64,000 nt of DNA from Synergistaceae bacterium (GTDB lineage: Bacteria; Synergistota; Synergistia; Synergistales; Aminobacteriaceae): contig WRHH01000002.1 in assembly GCA_009783355.1 (NCBI GenBank), positions 91,762 to 155,761 on the forward strand, read 5' to 3'. Below the pieces are notes generated by a model. The model searched no databases. It saw only the letters and a program-made list of their open reading frames with translations, and was not told the origin of the DNA. Of the stretch, positions 1 through 7,416 are shown one piece after another. The number at the start of each line of letters is the position of its first letter. Position 1 is the stretch's first letter. The position numbers were made by a program, and so were the translations under genes.

Positions 1-45
1 AAATGGGAAGAGTCGAGAAATATCAAGAAAAAGGGGGATTAAATT

Positions 46-852
46 ATGAAGCATTCGCTGGTTGAAATGGCAAAAAAAATGCATCACTATAAATCTTACA
101 TCACATCTCCAATTGTGAAGGAAGACCCTGCGGCAAATTCATTTATCAAGGATATCGTAAAATACCCTCACGCTTTCCTGATAGCATGTTTTATTGATCC
201 GTACAGAAAAAATAACGCCGACTGGCAGCTCCCCTACAAAATGTCGTTATCGCTCGGATTTTTCGATATTAATAGTCTATATAACACGCCTTTGGATAAA
301 TTTCACGACATCATCAAAAAGGAAGAGTTAAGTTCATTCCCGGAGGAACATGCAAAATTAGTATTTAATACGATTCATAAAATTGTCGAGACTCCTTTTA
401 TGAATGGTGACGCCTCAAAGATATGGAGCGGCAGGCCAAAAAGCAGCGAAGTCGTGCTGAGATTTTTAGATTTTGACGACTGCGGGTTTAACAGTGCGAA
501 TTCTGCCCCTATATTGCTTTGGCGTTTCTTTGGCGTTGATTTCTCCGATTACAGCTCCATTGATATAGCGCCCGAAGCTCACGATATAAGAATATTCCAA
601 AGGATGGGATTAATTCCGCATGTGAAAGATGAGGACGCAGCACGAATATACGTTATTTGCAAAGCAAGGGAGCTGAATCCTCCTTTCCCGGGCATAATAG
701 ACGCTATATGCAGGGATATCGGGAACAGATTTTGCTTGAATAAGTCTCCGTTGTGCAATGAATGTCCGTTTAATACTTTTTGCGAGAACAAGCCTGAAAT
801 AAACGCATGGGCGGCTTATGCCCCCGACCCGGGATCAAGCCATATAGGTTAG
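46..852 (+). CDS. Endonuclease III-like (HhH-GPD superfamily) Fe-S protein
   Basis: A 268-residue protein whose C-terminus carries four cysteines spaced C-x6-C-x2-C-x5-C (around residues 231-247). This is the [4Fe-4S] loop of the endonuclease III/MutY DNA glycosylase family, so a DNA-binding or base-excision role is plausible. The preceding helices fit the fold poorly at the active site. Where endonuclease III has the helix-hairpin-helix with its catalytic Lys (GVGRKTA), this protein reads NSANSAPILLWRF. The segment normally containing the catalytic Asp (VDTHxxR) reads APEAHDIRIFQR, so Glu stands where Asp is expected. The iron-sulfur loop is therefore intact while catalysis is doubtful. A purine-rich ribosome-binding site (AGGGGG) lies about 10 nt before ATG 46. 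The gene is followed closely by the MBL-hydrolase gene. Family assignment is by motif only. Confidence 0.7.
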   Translation: MKHSLVEMAKKMHHYKSYITSPIVKEDPAANSFIKDIVKYPHAFLIACFIDPYRKNNADWQLPYKMSLSLGFFDINSLYNTPLDKFHDIIKKEELSSFPEEHAKLVFNTIHKIVETPFMNGDASKIWSGRPKSSEVVLRFLDFDDCGFNSANSAPILLWRFFGVDFSDYSSIDIAPEAHDIRIFQRMGLIPHVKDEDAARIYVICKARELNPPFPGIIDAICRDIGNRFCLNKSPLCNECPFNTFCENKPEINAWAAYAPDPGSSHIG

Positions 853-862
853 AAAAATATCT

Positions 863-1777
863 GTGAAAGATTTAATTAATTACATAAAAAGAACTGTTTG
901 TAAGCGTGGCTGTTTTCCCATATGCGCCGCGCTTATATTATTTTTTTCGCCGATAGTCTTTGCGGGTGAAATAGAGCTTCACGTCATAGACGTCGGGCAG
1001 GGGGAATCAATGCTTTTCAAGCTTCCCGCAGGCGAAATCATACTTATTGACGGAGGGCCTACCGATGCGGGGGAACGGGTTGTAAGCTACCTCAAGAGAT
1101 CGGGCGTGAAAAAAATCGATCTGCTCATAGCGACACATCCGCATGAAGACCATATGGGAGGGCTCTTGTCGGTGCTTGATTCCTTTCCCGTTACAAAAGT
1201 GTGGGACTCCGGCCATAATCTCGGCTCAGCCACTCAAAGAAAATTTCTGGAACGCGTTAAAAAGAGCGGGGCAAAATTTGAAATTGCGAGAGCAGGATTC
1301 ACTCAAAAAATCGGAGATGTGTTTATTAGGGTCTTTGCTCCGGTAAATTCCCATAGAAAAAGCGATGACGCCAATAAAAGCAGCATAGTTACTCATATTT
1401 CATGGAAGAAAATGTCGTTTCTGCTAATGGGGGACGCCGAACATAAGGAGCGCAGGATTATTGACAGCTACCCGCATTCCGTTGTTCTCAAGCTTGCTCA
1501 CCACGGCAGCAGAAACGGGACGATAAAGTCCCTACTGCAAAAAATTAAGCCCCGCATGGCAGTTGTCTCTTGCGGCAGAGATAATTCATACGGGCATCCG
1601 CATAAAGAGGTGCTAAAGCTGCTTGACGAATTTAAAATTAAGCTTTATTCGACTGTTGAAGGCAATATAATAATAAAATCAAACGGTGAAAATTTCTCAG
1701 TAAATTATGCGGCGCCGGACGAACAAAGCGTTATGGATGTCGTCAAATCGGTGCTTGACATATTTTTTAAATGGTAA
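863..1777 (+). CDS. Secreted ComEC/Rec2-type metallo-beta-lactamase-fold hydrolase
   Basis: A 304-residue protein with an N-terminal signal sequence or membrane anchor (hydrophobic residues about 18-34), then a complete MBL fold. The metal-binding motif THPHEDHMGG is at residues 91-100 (His92, His94, Asp96, His97). Later motifs include LMGDAE and LKLAHHGSRNG, typical of the competence-protein ComEC/Rec2 C-terminal hydrolase family. It lacks the ComEC membrane channel, so it is a free-standing exported hydrolase of unknown substrate; nucleic acid or a phosphodiester is likely by family. It starts at GTG 863, 10 bp after the previous gene. A DUF3006 gene follows 30 bp downstream, a known gene pairing for this family. 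Confidence 0.85.
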   Translation: MKDLINYIKRTVCKRGCFPICAALILFFSPIVFAGEIELHVIDVGQGESMLFKLPAGEIILIDGGPTDAGERVVSYLKRSGVKKIDLLIATHPHEDHMGGLLSVLDSFPVTKVWDSGHNLGSATQRKFLERVKKSGAKFEIARAGFTQKIGDVFIRVFAPVNSHRKSDDANKSSIVTHISWKKMSFLLMGDAEHKERRIIDSYPHSVVLKLAHHGSRNGTIKSLLQKIKPRMAVVSCGRDNSYGHPHKEVLKLLDEFKIKLYSTVEGNIIIKSNGENFSVNYAAPDEQSVMDVVKSVLDIFFKW

Positions 1778-1807
1778 CCAAAAATCAAAAGGTAAAGGTC
1801 AAAATTC

Positions 1808-2032
1808 ATGGGAAAGAGTATAAAACATATTTGCTGTGTTGATTCTATAGACGAAGGGACAGTCAGGTTATTGACGGGAACCGATGGCGATAGGGCGCAT
1901 TTTTTCCCGCTAGCGCTTTTCCCCAAAGGAATAAAAGAAGGAGACTGGCTTAATCTGACAATAAGCATCGACAGCAACGCGACAAAAAGAGGCAAACAGG
2001 ACGTGGAGGACTTGTACAAAGAACTGCAATGA
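1808..2032 (+). CDS. DUF3006 family small protein
   Basis: A 74-residue soluble protein with the pattern of DUF3006: an N-terminal strand, the sequence VDSIDEGTVRLL, a short basic or polar turn, LFPKGIKEGDWL, and a charged C-terminus. DUF3006 proteins are commonly encoded beside exported ComEC-type MBL hydrolases, as here, and are presumed partners of unknown function. An AAGGTAAAGG stretch precedes ATG 1808. The stop codon TGA is part of a 7-bp repeat array (CAATGATCAATGCAC...), so the final residues LQ may derive from the repeat rather than the ancestral gene. Confidence 0.75.
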   Translation: MGKSIKHICCVDSIDEGTVRLLTGTDGDRAHFFPLALFPKGIKEGDWLNLTISIDSNATKRGKQDVEDLYKELQ

Positions 2033-2110
2033 TCAATGCACAATGCACAATGAAAAACGGGAGACGCCAAAAGCTAACGGTTTTGTCTTTCATTGAACAT
2101 TGTGCATTGT
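2027..2110. repeat. Inverted pair of AATGCAC heptamer arrays (possible hairpin)
   Basis: Tandem copies of AATGCAC (2027-2053) face inverted copies (CATTGAACATTGTGCATTG, about 2091-2110). The two arms can pair over about 22 nt with two mismatches. The left arm contains the stop codon of the DUF3006 gene. The arrangement could act as a 3'-end hairpin, although no clear T-run follows. Confidence 0.6.
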
Positions 2111-2122
2111 ATTTATAGGTCA

Positions 2123-2152
2123 TTGACAAGATGTTGAATTATATTGTATCAT
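2123..2152 (+). promoter_or_regulatory. Sigma-70-type promoter for tRNA-Ser
   Basis: A perfect -35 box TTGACA (2123-2128) and TATCAT (2147-2152) are separated by 18 bp. They end 10 bp before the first base of the tRNA, so transcription would start at or just before the gene. Confidence 0.6.
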
Positions 2153-2162
2153 TATAAAGTTC

Positions 2163-2256
2163 GGTGGGTTGGCCGAGAGGCTGAAGGCGCTCGCCTGCTA
2201 AGTGAGTATGGGGGCTAAAACCTCCATCGAGAGTTCAAATCTCTCACCCACCGCCA
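2163..2256 (+). tRNA. tRNA-Ser (anticodon GCU)
   Basis: The acceptor stem GGTGGGT (2163-2169) pairs fully with ACCCACC (2246-2252), followed by discriminator G and an encoded CCA (2254-2256). The anticodon loop CTGCTAA carries GCT between five-base stems. A long variable arm (GGGGGCTAAAACCTCC) is typical of class II tRNA-Ser. The T arm has GAGAG, loop TTCAAAT and CTCTC. A promoter lies just upstream and a terminator 20 bp downstream. Confidence 0.96.
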
Positions 2257-2275
2257 TAATTTAATAGAAATATAG

Positions 2276-2305
2276 AAAGAATCCTTGATTTTTAAGGATT
2301 CTTTT
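2276..2305 (+). terminator. Rho-independent terminator after tRNA-Ser
   Basis: AAAGAATCCTT (2276-2286) pairs perfectly with AAGGATTCTTT (2294-2304) around a seven-base T-rich loop and ends in a T-tract. Confidence 0.8.
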
Positions 2306-2379
2306 GTGTTAGTTGTATAATAAATCATGATATGCTTCCGAGGGTTATTATTACTTTGTATTCAGATGAAAGTGGAAAC

Positions 2380-2554
2380 GGGGCTGTAACATAAGCTGGC
2401 GGCAGATAAGCAGGGAGCCAACGAGCTTGCGAGTTGTGCGAGTCGCTTAGTTTCTTCATCAATGCCGCCCCTACAACATATTGTGCATACAATACTGAAC
2501 AACCACTATATATTGTGGTTTGGCTATCCAATATACTACTTTTGTTACAGCCCC
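2380..2554. repeat. MITE-like element, copy 1 (interrupted)
   Basis: The ends are inverted: GGGGCTGTAACATAAG on the left and ACTTTTGTTACAGCCCC on the right. Between the left end and the shared interior (GCCGCCCCTACAACATATTGTG...CCACTATATATTGTGG) lie about 50 extra bases absent from the copies at 40.7 and 63.9 kb. It has no coding capacity and is probably a non-autonomous transposable element. No convincing target-site duplication is seen. Confidence 0.75.
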
Positions 2555-2581
2555 TTTGTTTTCGATTCAGAATAATTGGGT

Positions 2582-2610
2582 ACTTGAAGTCGAAATTTTC
2601 GACTTCAAGT
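2582..2610. promoter_or_regulatory. 14-bp perfect palindrome upstream of the ThiF-family gene
   Basis: ACTTGAAGTCGAAA (2582-2595) and TTTCGACTTCAAGT (2597-2610) form a perfect inverted repeat with a one-base centre. It sits immediately before the ribosome-binding site (GAGGAGG, 2612-2618). It could be a dimeric repressor operator or an mRNA hairpin that affects translation; the sequence alone does not decide. Confidence 0.5.
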
Positions 2611-2632
2611 TGAGGAGGAAAAAAGAATAAAG

Positions 2633-3328
2633 ATGAAAAGTATTATGCCAAATTCCCGTTACGAAAAAAATATTGGAACTATCGGAATAGACGGACAAAG
2701 TAAATTATCCGGATGTTGCGCGGCGGTCATTGGCTGCGGGGGGCTTGGAGGCTCTATTATTGAGCTCTTGGCGAGAGCTGGCATAGGCGGGCTCATTGTT
2801 GTTGACGGTGATGTTTTCTCGGAAAGCAACCTAAATAGACAGTTGCTGTGCACAGAGGACAATATAGGTCAGAACAAATCCGAGGCGGCGGCGCGAAGGG
2901 TCGCTCAAGTGAACAGCAATGTAAAGGTCAAATCCGTGGCGCTCTTTTTGAACGAAGAGAACGCGCATGAAATTTTATCCGGCTGCGATATAGTATTTGA
3001 CGCGCTTGACAACATCAGGTCGAGACTCATTCTTTGCGGGGCTGCCCGCGTTCGCAACATTCCGGTCGTGCATGGCGCCGTAGCCGGCTGGTACGGGCAA
3101 GTATCTGTAATTACGCCAGATAACAGGCTATTGCCCGATATTTGGGAAAAACAAAGCAACGAAGGTATTGAGACCGATCTTGGCGTCCCGACGTTCGCGC
3201 CAACGATTATAGCTTCGCTTCAGGTGAGCGAAGGAATAAAACATCTTATAGGAAAAAACACGTTGTCCTGCAACAGTCTTTTATATGTAGACATGCTTGA
3301 AAACAGGATTGATAGGATTAACCTATAA
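2633..3328 (+). CDS. ThiF/MoeB/HesA-family adenylyltransferase
   Basis: A 231-residue E1-like enzyme. The Rossmann nucleotide-binding loop is IGCGGLGG (residues 33-40). The acidic DGDVFSESNLNRQLL motif contains the conserved Asp and Arg that bind ATP and activate a C-terminal Gly-Gly substrate. DALDN and PVVHGAV follow in the usual order, and the C-terminal helix has the family GxQxxEaIKxLxG-like pattern (LQVSEGIKHLIGK). Such proteins adenylate small sulfur carriers (ThiS, MoaD) for thiamin or molybdopterin synthesis. No sulfur-carrier gene or other pathway gene is adjacent, so the pathway is open. No CxxC zinc pairs are evident. GGAGG lies about 14 nt before ATG 2633; ATG 2645 is an alternative. 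The 3' end overlaps the convergent toxin gene by 11 bp. Confidence 0.85.
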   Translation: MKSIMPNSRYEKNIGTIGIDGQSKLSGCCAAVIGCGGLGGSIIELLARAGIGGLIVVDGDVFSESNLNRQLLCTEDNIGQNKSEAAARRVAQVNSNVKVKSVALFLNEENAHEILSGCDIVFDALDNIRSRLILCGAARVRNIPVVHGAVAGWYGQVSVITPDNRLLPDIWEKQSNEGIETDLGVPTFAPTIIASLQVSEGIKHLIGKNTLSCNSLLYVDMLENRIDRINL

Positions 3329-3599
3329 TATCCGAATGCGTGCCTGTTTCGGACAGGATTAGAGTAAGTATGCCTTCATTAATTCTATAAACAAGTATCC
3401 AATCACTTTTTATGTGGCAGTCCCTGAACCCTTGGTACTTTCCTCTCAACGGATGGTCGCTGTATTTTGAAGGTAACGCTTCCCCGCTCGCGAGTATGTC
3501 GATAACCGTTTGAAGCAGTGATAAGTCATAGCCACGCTTTTTTAGTGTTTTCACATCTTTTCGGAATTTTACGGTTTGGGCAATTCTATACTTGCTCAT
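3318..3599 (-). CDS. YafQ-family mRNA interferase toxin (RelE/ParE superfamily)
   Basis: A 93-residue basic protein. The pattern LRGKYQGFRDCHIKSDWIL and the ending ETGTHSDI match YafQ-type toxins; the His near the C-terminus corresponds to the catalytic His of YafQ. These toxins cleave mRNA at the ribosome and are neutralised by a DinJ/RelB-type antitoxin, which is encoded directly upstream. The start is the ATG at 3599, one base after the antitoxin stop codon, indicating translational coupling. A longer reading frame into the antitoxin gene is not credible. The C-terminal codons overlap the end of the ThiF-family gene on the other strand. Confidence 0.88.
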   Translation of the reverse strand: MSKYRIAQTVKFRKDVKTLKKRGYDLSLLQTVIDILASGEALPSKYSDHPLRGKYQGFRDCHIKSDWILVYRINEGILTLILSETGTHSDIIG

Positions 3600-3600
3600 T

Positions 3601-3933
3601 TTAGTCTTCCATATCCAGCTCGGCAAATAGTTCTTCTGCACTGCCATAGGTTTTGAGGTTAGGGTCGGCAAGTTCACGCTCGACCGATTCAAAATTAAAT
3701 TTGCTGTAGTCGTGAACATGACCATACTCGCAGATATACGAGCCGAATCCGTCGTTAATTTCTATAGGCAGGCGCTGTTTTATTTCAAAGGGCAGACCGC
3801 GGACAATACGAACCTGATGGAGCAACAAATTAAACGCCTCGCTTAAAGAAAGCCCCAAAGACGAAAGAATTTCTCCAGCTTGTTCCTTAACTTCGGCATC
3901 AACTCGTATATTTATAGTTGTATTCTTAGGCAT
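3601..3933 (-). CDS. DinJ/RelB-family antitoxin
   Basis: A 110-residue protein beginning MPKNTTINIRVDAEVKEQA, the ribbon-helix-helix DNA-binding domain of RelB/DinJ antitoxins (TTINIRVD strand, then two helices). The C-terminal half is acidic (ADPNLKTYGSAEELFAELD) and presumably wraps the toxin. ATG 3933 has GGAG nine bases upstream and is preferred over TTG 3942. The C-terminal part is longer than in E. coli DinJ (86 residues). The pair is probably autoregulated through the promoter region at 3961-3988. Confidence 0.88.
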   Translation of the reverse strand: MPKNTTINIRVDAEVKEQAGEILSSLGLSLSEAFNLLLHQVRIVRGLPFEIKQRLPIEINDGFGSYICEYGHVHDYSKFNFESVERELADPNLKTYGSAEELFAELDMED

Positions 3934-3960
3934 ATAATTCAACTCCGTTCTTTTGAGTTT

Positions 3961-3988
3961 ATTCTATAAGAATTGTTTACATTGTCAA
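3961..3988 (-). promoter_or_regulatory. Promoter and candidate operator of the toxin-antitoxin pair
   Basis: On the minus strand a -35 TTGACA (3983-3988) and -10 TAGAAT (3961-3966) are 16 bp apart. A short palindrome ATTCTATAAGAAT (3961-3973) covers the -10 box and is a natural candidate for antitoxin binding. Confidence 0.5.
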
Positions 3989-4100
3989 CAAAGACATTGT
4001 AATTTCTCAAAAATATTATCTATGAGATCGTTACGACCTCAGAATTGCAAAAGAAGATCAGACTAAGGATAGTTTAGTTGATTTGCTCCGTTAAACCCTA

Positions 4101-4158
4101 CGCCACTCGCCACTGTATTTTAATCTTTTGTTTTTCTTGCCACTCGCCACTCGCCACT
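4101..4158. repeat. CCACTCG heptamer repeats
   Basis: Two short runs of a 7-bp unit (GCCACTCGCCACTG and GCCACTCGCCACTCGCCACTG) lie in the 280-bp space before the phosphofructokinase gene. A degenerate version of the same unit is found at 60.97-61.0 kb. The rest of 3989-4100 shows nothing recognisable. Confidence 0.6.
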
Positions 4159-4215
4159 GTTTTTTGATATACTTACAAAGATGCTAACTAATTTAACGAG
4201 AGGGTGGCGGGCGAA

Positions 4216-5436
4216 ATGGCAAGGTTAAAAAATATCGGACTCATTACATCGGGCGGCGACTGCGGCGGGCTTAACGCTGTAGTACGCGGCGCGGCGCGGA
4301 TTGCCATATCCAAAGGAATTGGCGCTTATATAATTCCAAACGGCTATGCAGGTCTATATAATCTTATCGATTTTGAGAAATTGGTTCTTATGGACGAAGA
4401 ACGTACGGACCACGTAAACTCTTCCATAGCGGGCAGCGAAGCCGGACACTCGAGGGTAAAAATCTCTAAAATTGAAGATCCTCTAAAGTACCAGAGAATC
4501 TCGGAGGGACTGAAGAAATTCAACATAGGCGGCCTGGTGATATCGGGCGGAGACGATACCGGAAGCGTTGTTGTTGACCTCACTGAAAACGGAATACCTT
4601 GCGTTCACGCTCCCAAGACGATGGATTTAGACCTTCAGACCTATTCCGTCGGAGGAGACTCAACCATCAACAAAATTGCAAACATAGTCGATGACATAAA
4701 AACCACGGGAAAAACACATAATCGCGTTATGATATTGGAAGTTTTCGGGCGTTATGCGGGGCATACGGCATTTCGCGGCGGGGTCGCGTCCGACGCCGAC
4801 TGTATTCTCATTCCTGAAATTAACGTTGATTTCAATGTAGTTTACAAGGACATAAAGCGTCATTATATCCGCAGGATAATAAACAGCGATGTACATGCGG
4901 GGACATATGTAATTGTCGTAGCTGAAGGCGTGCGCGACGATAGCGGAGAACTTTTCTCGGATGGCGGCGGGAAGGACTCTTTCGGGCATGTAAAACTTGC
5001 CGGAGCTGCAAAATTTATTCGCAGCAAGCTTTCTTCAATGATGAAAGAGGATCCGGAGATAGAACAATTCATGAAAAAAACCGGTATGTACGTGAAAGGC
5101 GCTTTTGAAATTCCTGAAGTCAGGGAGGTTGTTCCAGGGCATATAGTCCGATCAGGGAACTCAACTGCGTATGACGTTAATTTCGGAAAAGAGGCCGGAG
5201 GGGCGGCTGTATATTTGCTTGACGAAGGAATTACAGGCGTGACCGTTGTGGACGTTCGTGACGGAATTATCCGATATACGCCCACAAAAGAAGCGATTAA
5301 GCAGCGTTATGTCAATCTTGAACAGGTGAAGTTCTATGAACAGATGGGAATTTGCTTCGGGCGCAACGCCACTCCTTCAAGTGATTTCAAACCTGCATTC
5401 GACCTTGCGGTCGCGCCGATAAGAAGATTCTATTAA
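4216..5436 (+). CDS. pfp: 6-phosphofructokinase, probably pyrophosphate-dependent
   Basis: A 406-residue PFK-family protein catalysing phosphorylation of fructose 6-phosphate in glycolysis. The first loop is LITSGGDCGGLNAVVRG. The phosphoryl-donor loop is SGGDDTGS (Asp113-Asp114), where ATP-dependent enzymes have GGDGS. The active-site motif is PKTMDLD (Lys134, Asp137), where ATP enzymes have PGTIDND. In this family, Asp in GGDD and Lys in PKT mark PPi users. The change of the usual TIDND to TMDLD is unusual. ATG 4216 has AGGGTGG eight bases upstream; an in-frame GTG at 4204 lacks a ribosome-binding site. It is the first gene of a closely packed run ending with typA. Confidence 0.9.
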   Translation: MARLKNIGLITSGGDCGGLNAVVRGAARIAISKGIGAYIIPNGYAGLYNLIDFEKLVLMDEERTDHVNSSIAGSEAGHSRVKISKIEDPLKYQRISEGLKKFNIGGLVISGGDDTGSVVVDLTENGIPCVHAPKTMDLDLQTYSVGGDSTINKIANIVDDIKTTGKTHNRVMILEVFGRYAGHTAFRGGVASDADCILIPEINVDFNVVYKDIKRHYIRRIINSDVHAGTYVIVVAEGVRDDSGELFSDGGGKDSFGHVKLAGAAKFIRSKLSSMMKEDPEIEQFMKKTGMYVKGAFEIPEVREVVPGHIVRSGNSTAYDVNFGKEAGGAAVYLLDEGITGVTVVDVRDGIIRYTPTKEAIKQRYVNLEQVKFYEQMGICFGRNATPSSDFKPAFDLAVAPIRRFY

Positions 5437-5461
5437 TGATTGTTTCTAAGGAGTGAATACA

Positions 5462-5860
5462 TTGAGGAAGATTTGTTTTATATTATTCTTAATTTTGGTG
5501 GTGATAATTTCAATGAGTTCGGTTAGTTACGCGTTTCGCGAGATAGCGCGAGGGTCTTTTATGGAGGCTCATACTGAGAGCGTTACTGTTCTTGAATCAA
5601 ATGAAAGCACGCTCTCGGAGTTTTCCAAGTTGAATATTCCGAAATTGGAAATAGTAGACGGGTTTGATTACGCGAAAGAGCGCCTTGTGCTCGTTGTGGC
5701 TTTCGCGTGCCCGGATTCCGGTTACAGCATAGTTATCGAGACAGTTGATATTAAGGACGGCAAAACAAATGTAAATTACAAAACGGAGCGCGGCCCTGAA
5801 GGCAAGATGTACGCTCAGGTGATTTCTTATCCCTGGTTGCTTGCCGCTGTTGAGAGATGA
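5462..5860 (+). CDS. Small exported protein with PrcB-like C-terminal domain
   Basis: About 132 residues: a signal sequence (hydrophobic about residues 4-20, ending near SSVSYA) and a C-terminal module of about 65 residues. The module pattern (ERLVLVVAFACPDSGYSI, then VIETVDIKDGKTNV, then QVISYPWLLAAV) resembles the PrcB_C domain found in exported bacterial proteins. TTG 5462 has AAGGAG eight bases upstream; GTG 5453 would abut that ribosome-binding site and is rejected. The stop overlaps the next start (ATGA), so translation is coupled to the spermidine-synthase-like gene. No specific function can be given. Confidence 0.65.
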   Translation: MRKICFILFLILVVIISMSSVSYAFREIARGSFMEAHTESVTVLESNESTLSEFSKLNIPKLEIVDGFDYAKERLVLVVAFACPDSGYSIVIETVDIKDGKTNVNYKTERGPEGKMYAQVISYPWLLAAVER

Positions 5861-7416
5861 ACATGAAAAATACAAAAAATAAAAACGAAGCGTTGCCGCG
5901 TTCAATTAGGCGCGGCATATTGGAAACCGCATCTTTTGTATGCGGCGCTATGGTCATGGTCGTGGAAATGGCAGGCTCTCGCCTTCTTGCTCCATGGATG
6001 GGCTCGTCTCTTATCGTCTGGACTAGCCTGATAGGAATAATTCTTGCCTGCCTCAGCGTAGGATATTGGCTCGGCGGGAAATTAGCGGATAAAACTCCCA
6101 AGATATCAAGCTTGTCAAAGATAATTCTCGCTGCGTCGATTTCAGTAGCGATACTAGGCATATCGGCAAACCCGGTTCTTTACTATGTGTCGGACGCAAT
6201 AACCAATCTTTATCTGAGTTCAGTAGTTGCGGCAATTACCCTTTTTTCAATACCAAGCATTCTACTTGGAATGGTATCTCCGATGATAGTGCGCATAGCC
6301 CTTGAATCTAATTCTCATATCGGCGCCACCGTTGGAAGGTTTTCGGCTCTATCCTGCATAGGAAGCATACTTGGGACATTTCTGGGAGGATTTGTTTTAA
6401 TTTCCCTGTTTTCTACAGGAACTATACTTATGCTCACAGCCGCCATCCTTGCTGTTACTTCGGGCATTGTCGGCTTAGAGAGCGTAAAAGCAAAAAAAGT
6501 AAAAATACCCGTCGGAATTATTATTCTTGTAATTGCGTTTATCGCTTTAGGCGCATGGCTCGAAATAAACGGGGCGCCTATGGCGACTGCCGGAATACAT
6601 CTTGAGACTCCTTATAACCACATAAGGATTTATGAAGGTCTCAGGCGTGACGACTACAAACATGTAAGGGTTCTGCAGACGGACCCTGTAGGAAGCCAAT
6701 CCGCCATGTATATTGATGCTCCGAACGATTACGTTTTTGATTACATAAAATTCTATGACCTGGCATTTTACTATCGTCCTGAAATCAAAAATGTACTTAT
6801 GCTCGGCGGCGGCGGATATACTGTTCCAAAAAACCTTGCAGCATATCACCCTGATGTTTTTGTTGACGTTGTCGAATTGGACCCAGGAATGACAGCGGCG
6901 GCGGAAAAATACTTTAAATTTGTGAAAAATGATAAAACGAGAATTTACCACGAAGACGCGCGTACTTTTCTAAATCGAACAAGCAAAACAAGTGATAAAT
7001 ATGACGCGATATTCTGGGATACTTTCAACTCCGAATACAACATCCCTTTTCACCTCACTACGGTTGAAAGCGCCAAGTGCGCGTATGACATGCTTTCAGA
7101 CGACGGAATAACGATAATGAATATTATTTCTGCTGCGGACGGAAAAAGCGGAGGCGTCTTCAAAGGCATATATGCGGCGTTTACAAAAGTTTTCCCGCAT
7201 ATCAAGCTTTTTCTGTCAACTCATCCCAACGATGTAATTACAAGACAAAACGTTGTGCTTGTAGCTTCAAAATCGGAACTTTCAAATGAAGGAGAGGCCG
7301 AAGAAAAAATTAAAAAGCTCTTATCCAATGAGCTGACAAAATCCATAACTCAAGATATCGGCGCCTTTACGGACGCTTTTGCGCCGGTTGAGTATTACGC
7401 TCTCTTGATGCATTAA
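5857..7416 (+). CDS. Fused MFS-like membrane / spermidine synthase-like protein
   Basis: A 519-residue protein with two halves. Residues about 20-235 contain several hydrophobic helices starting FVCGAMVMVVEMAGSRLLAP, the N-terminal membrane domain of fused 'MFS transporter/spermidine synthase' proteins. Residues about 250-510 form an aminopropyltransferase-like Rossmann domain with LMLGGGGYTVP (SAM/dcSAM loop), VVELDPGM and HEDARTFL. The later FWDTFNSEYNIPFHL corresponds to the DAF...P.HL region of spermidine synthases. Membrane-fused members have no settled substrate, so polyamine synthesis is only one possibility. Start ATG 5857 overlaps the previous stop, and the xth gene begins immediately after its stop. 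Confidence 0.85.
   Translation: MNMKNTKNKNEALPRSIRRGILETASFVCGAMVMVVEMAGSRLLAPWMGSSLIVWTSLIGIILACLSVGYWLGGKLADKTPKISSLSKIILAASISVAILGISANPVLYYVSDAITNLYLSSVVAAITLFSIPSILLGMVSPMIVRIALESNSHIGATVGRFSALSCIGSILGTFLGGFVLISLFSTGTILMLTAAILAVTSGIVGLESVKAKKVKIPVGIIILVIAFIALGAWLEINGAPMATAGIHLETPYNHIRIYEGLRRDDYKHVRVLQTDPVGSQSAMYIDAPNDYVFDYIKFYDLAFYYRPEIKNVLMLGGGGYTVPKNLAAYHPDVFVDVVELDPGMTAAAEKYFKFVKNDKTRIYHEDARTFLNRTSKTSDKYDAIFWDTFNSEYNIPFHLTTVESAKCAYDMLSDDGITIMNIISAADGKSGGVFKGIYAAFTKVFPHIKLFLSTHPNDVITRQNVVLVASKSELSNEGEAEEKIKKLLSNELTKSITQDIGAFTDAFAPVEYYALLMH

Noticed and set aside
2027..2110. AATGCAC/GGGATTA arrays as origin iterons or DnaA boxes
   Set aside because: Units are 7 bp, scattered at gene ends, and do not match DnaA boxes; no dnaA, dnaN or AT-rich unwinding region accompanies them.
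2163..2256. tRNA-Ser as an integration site for a genomic island
   Set aside because: No integrase gene or repeated tRNA 3' end was seen within the window.
3318..3725. A 135-codon version of the toxin starting inside the antitoxin gene
   Set aside because: The extra 42 codons overlap the antitoxin in another frame and lack similarity to YafQ; ATG 3599, coupled to the antitoxin stop, is the natural start.
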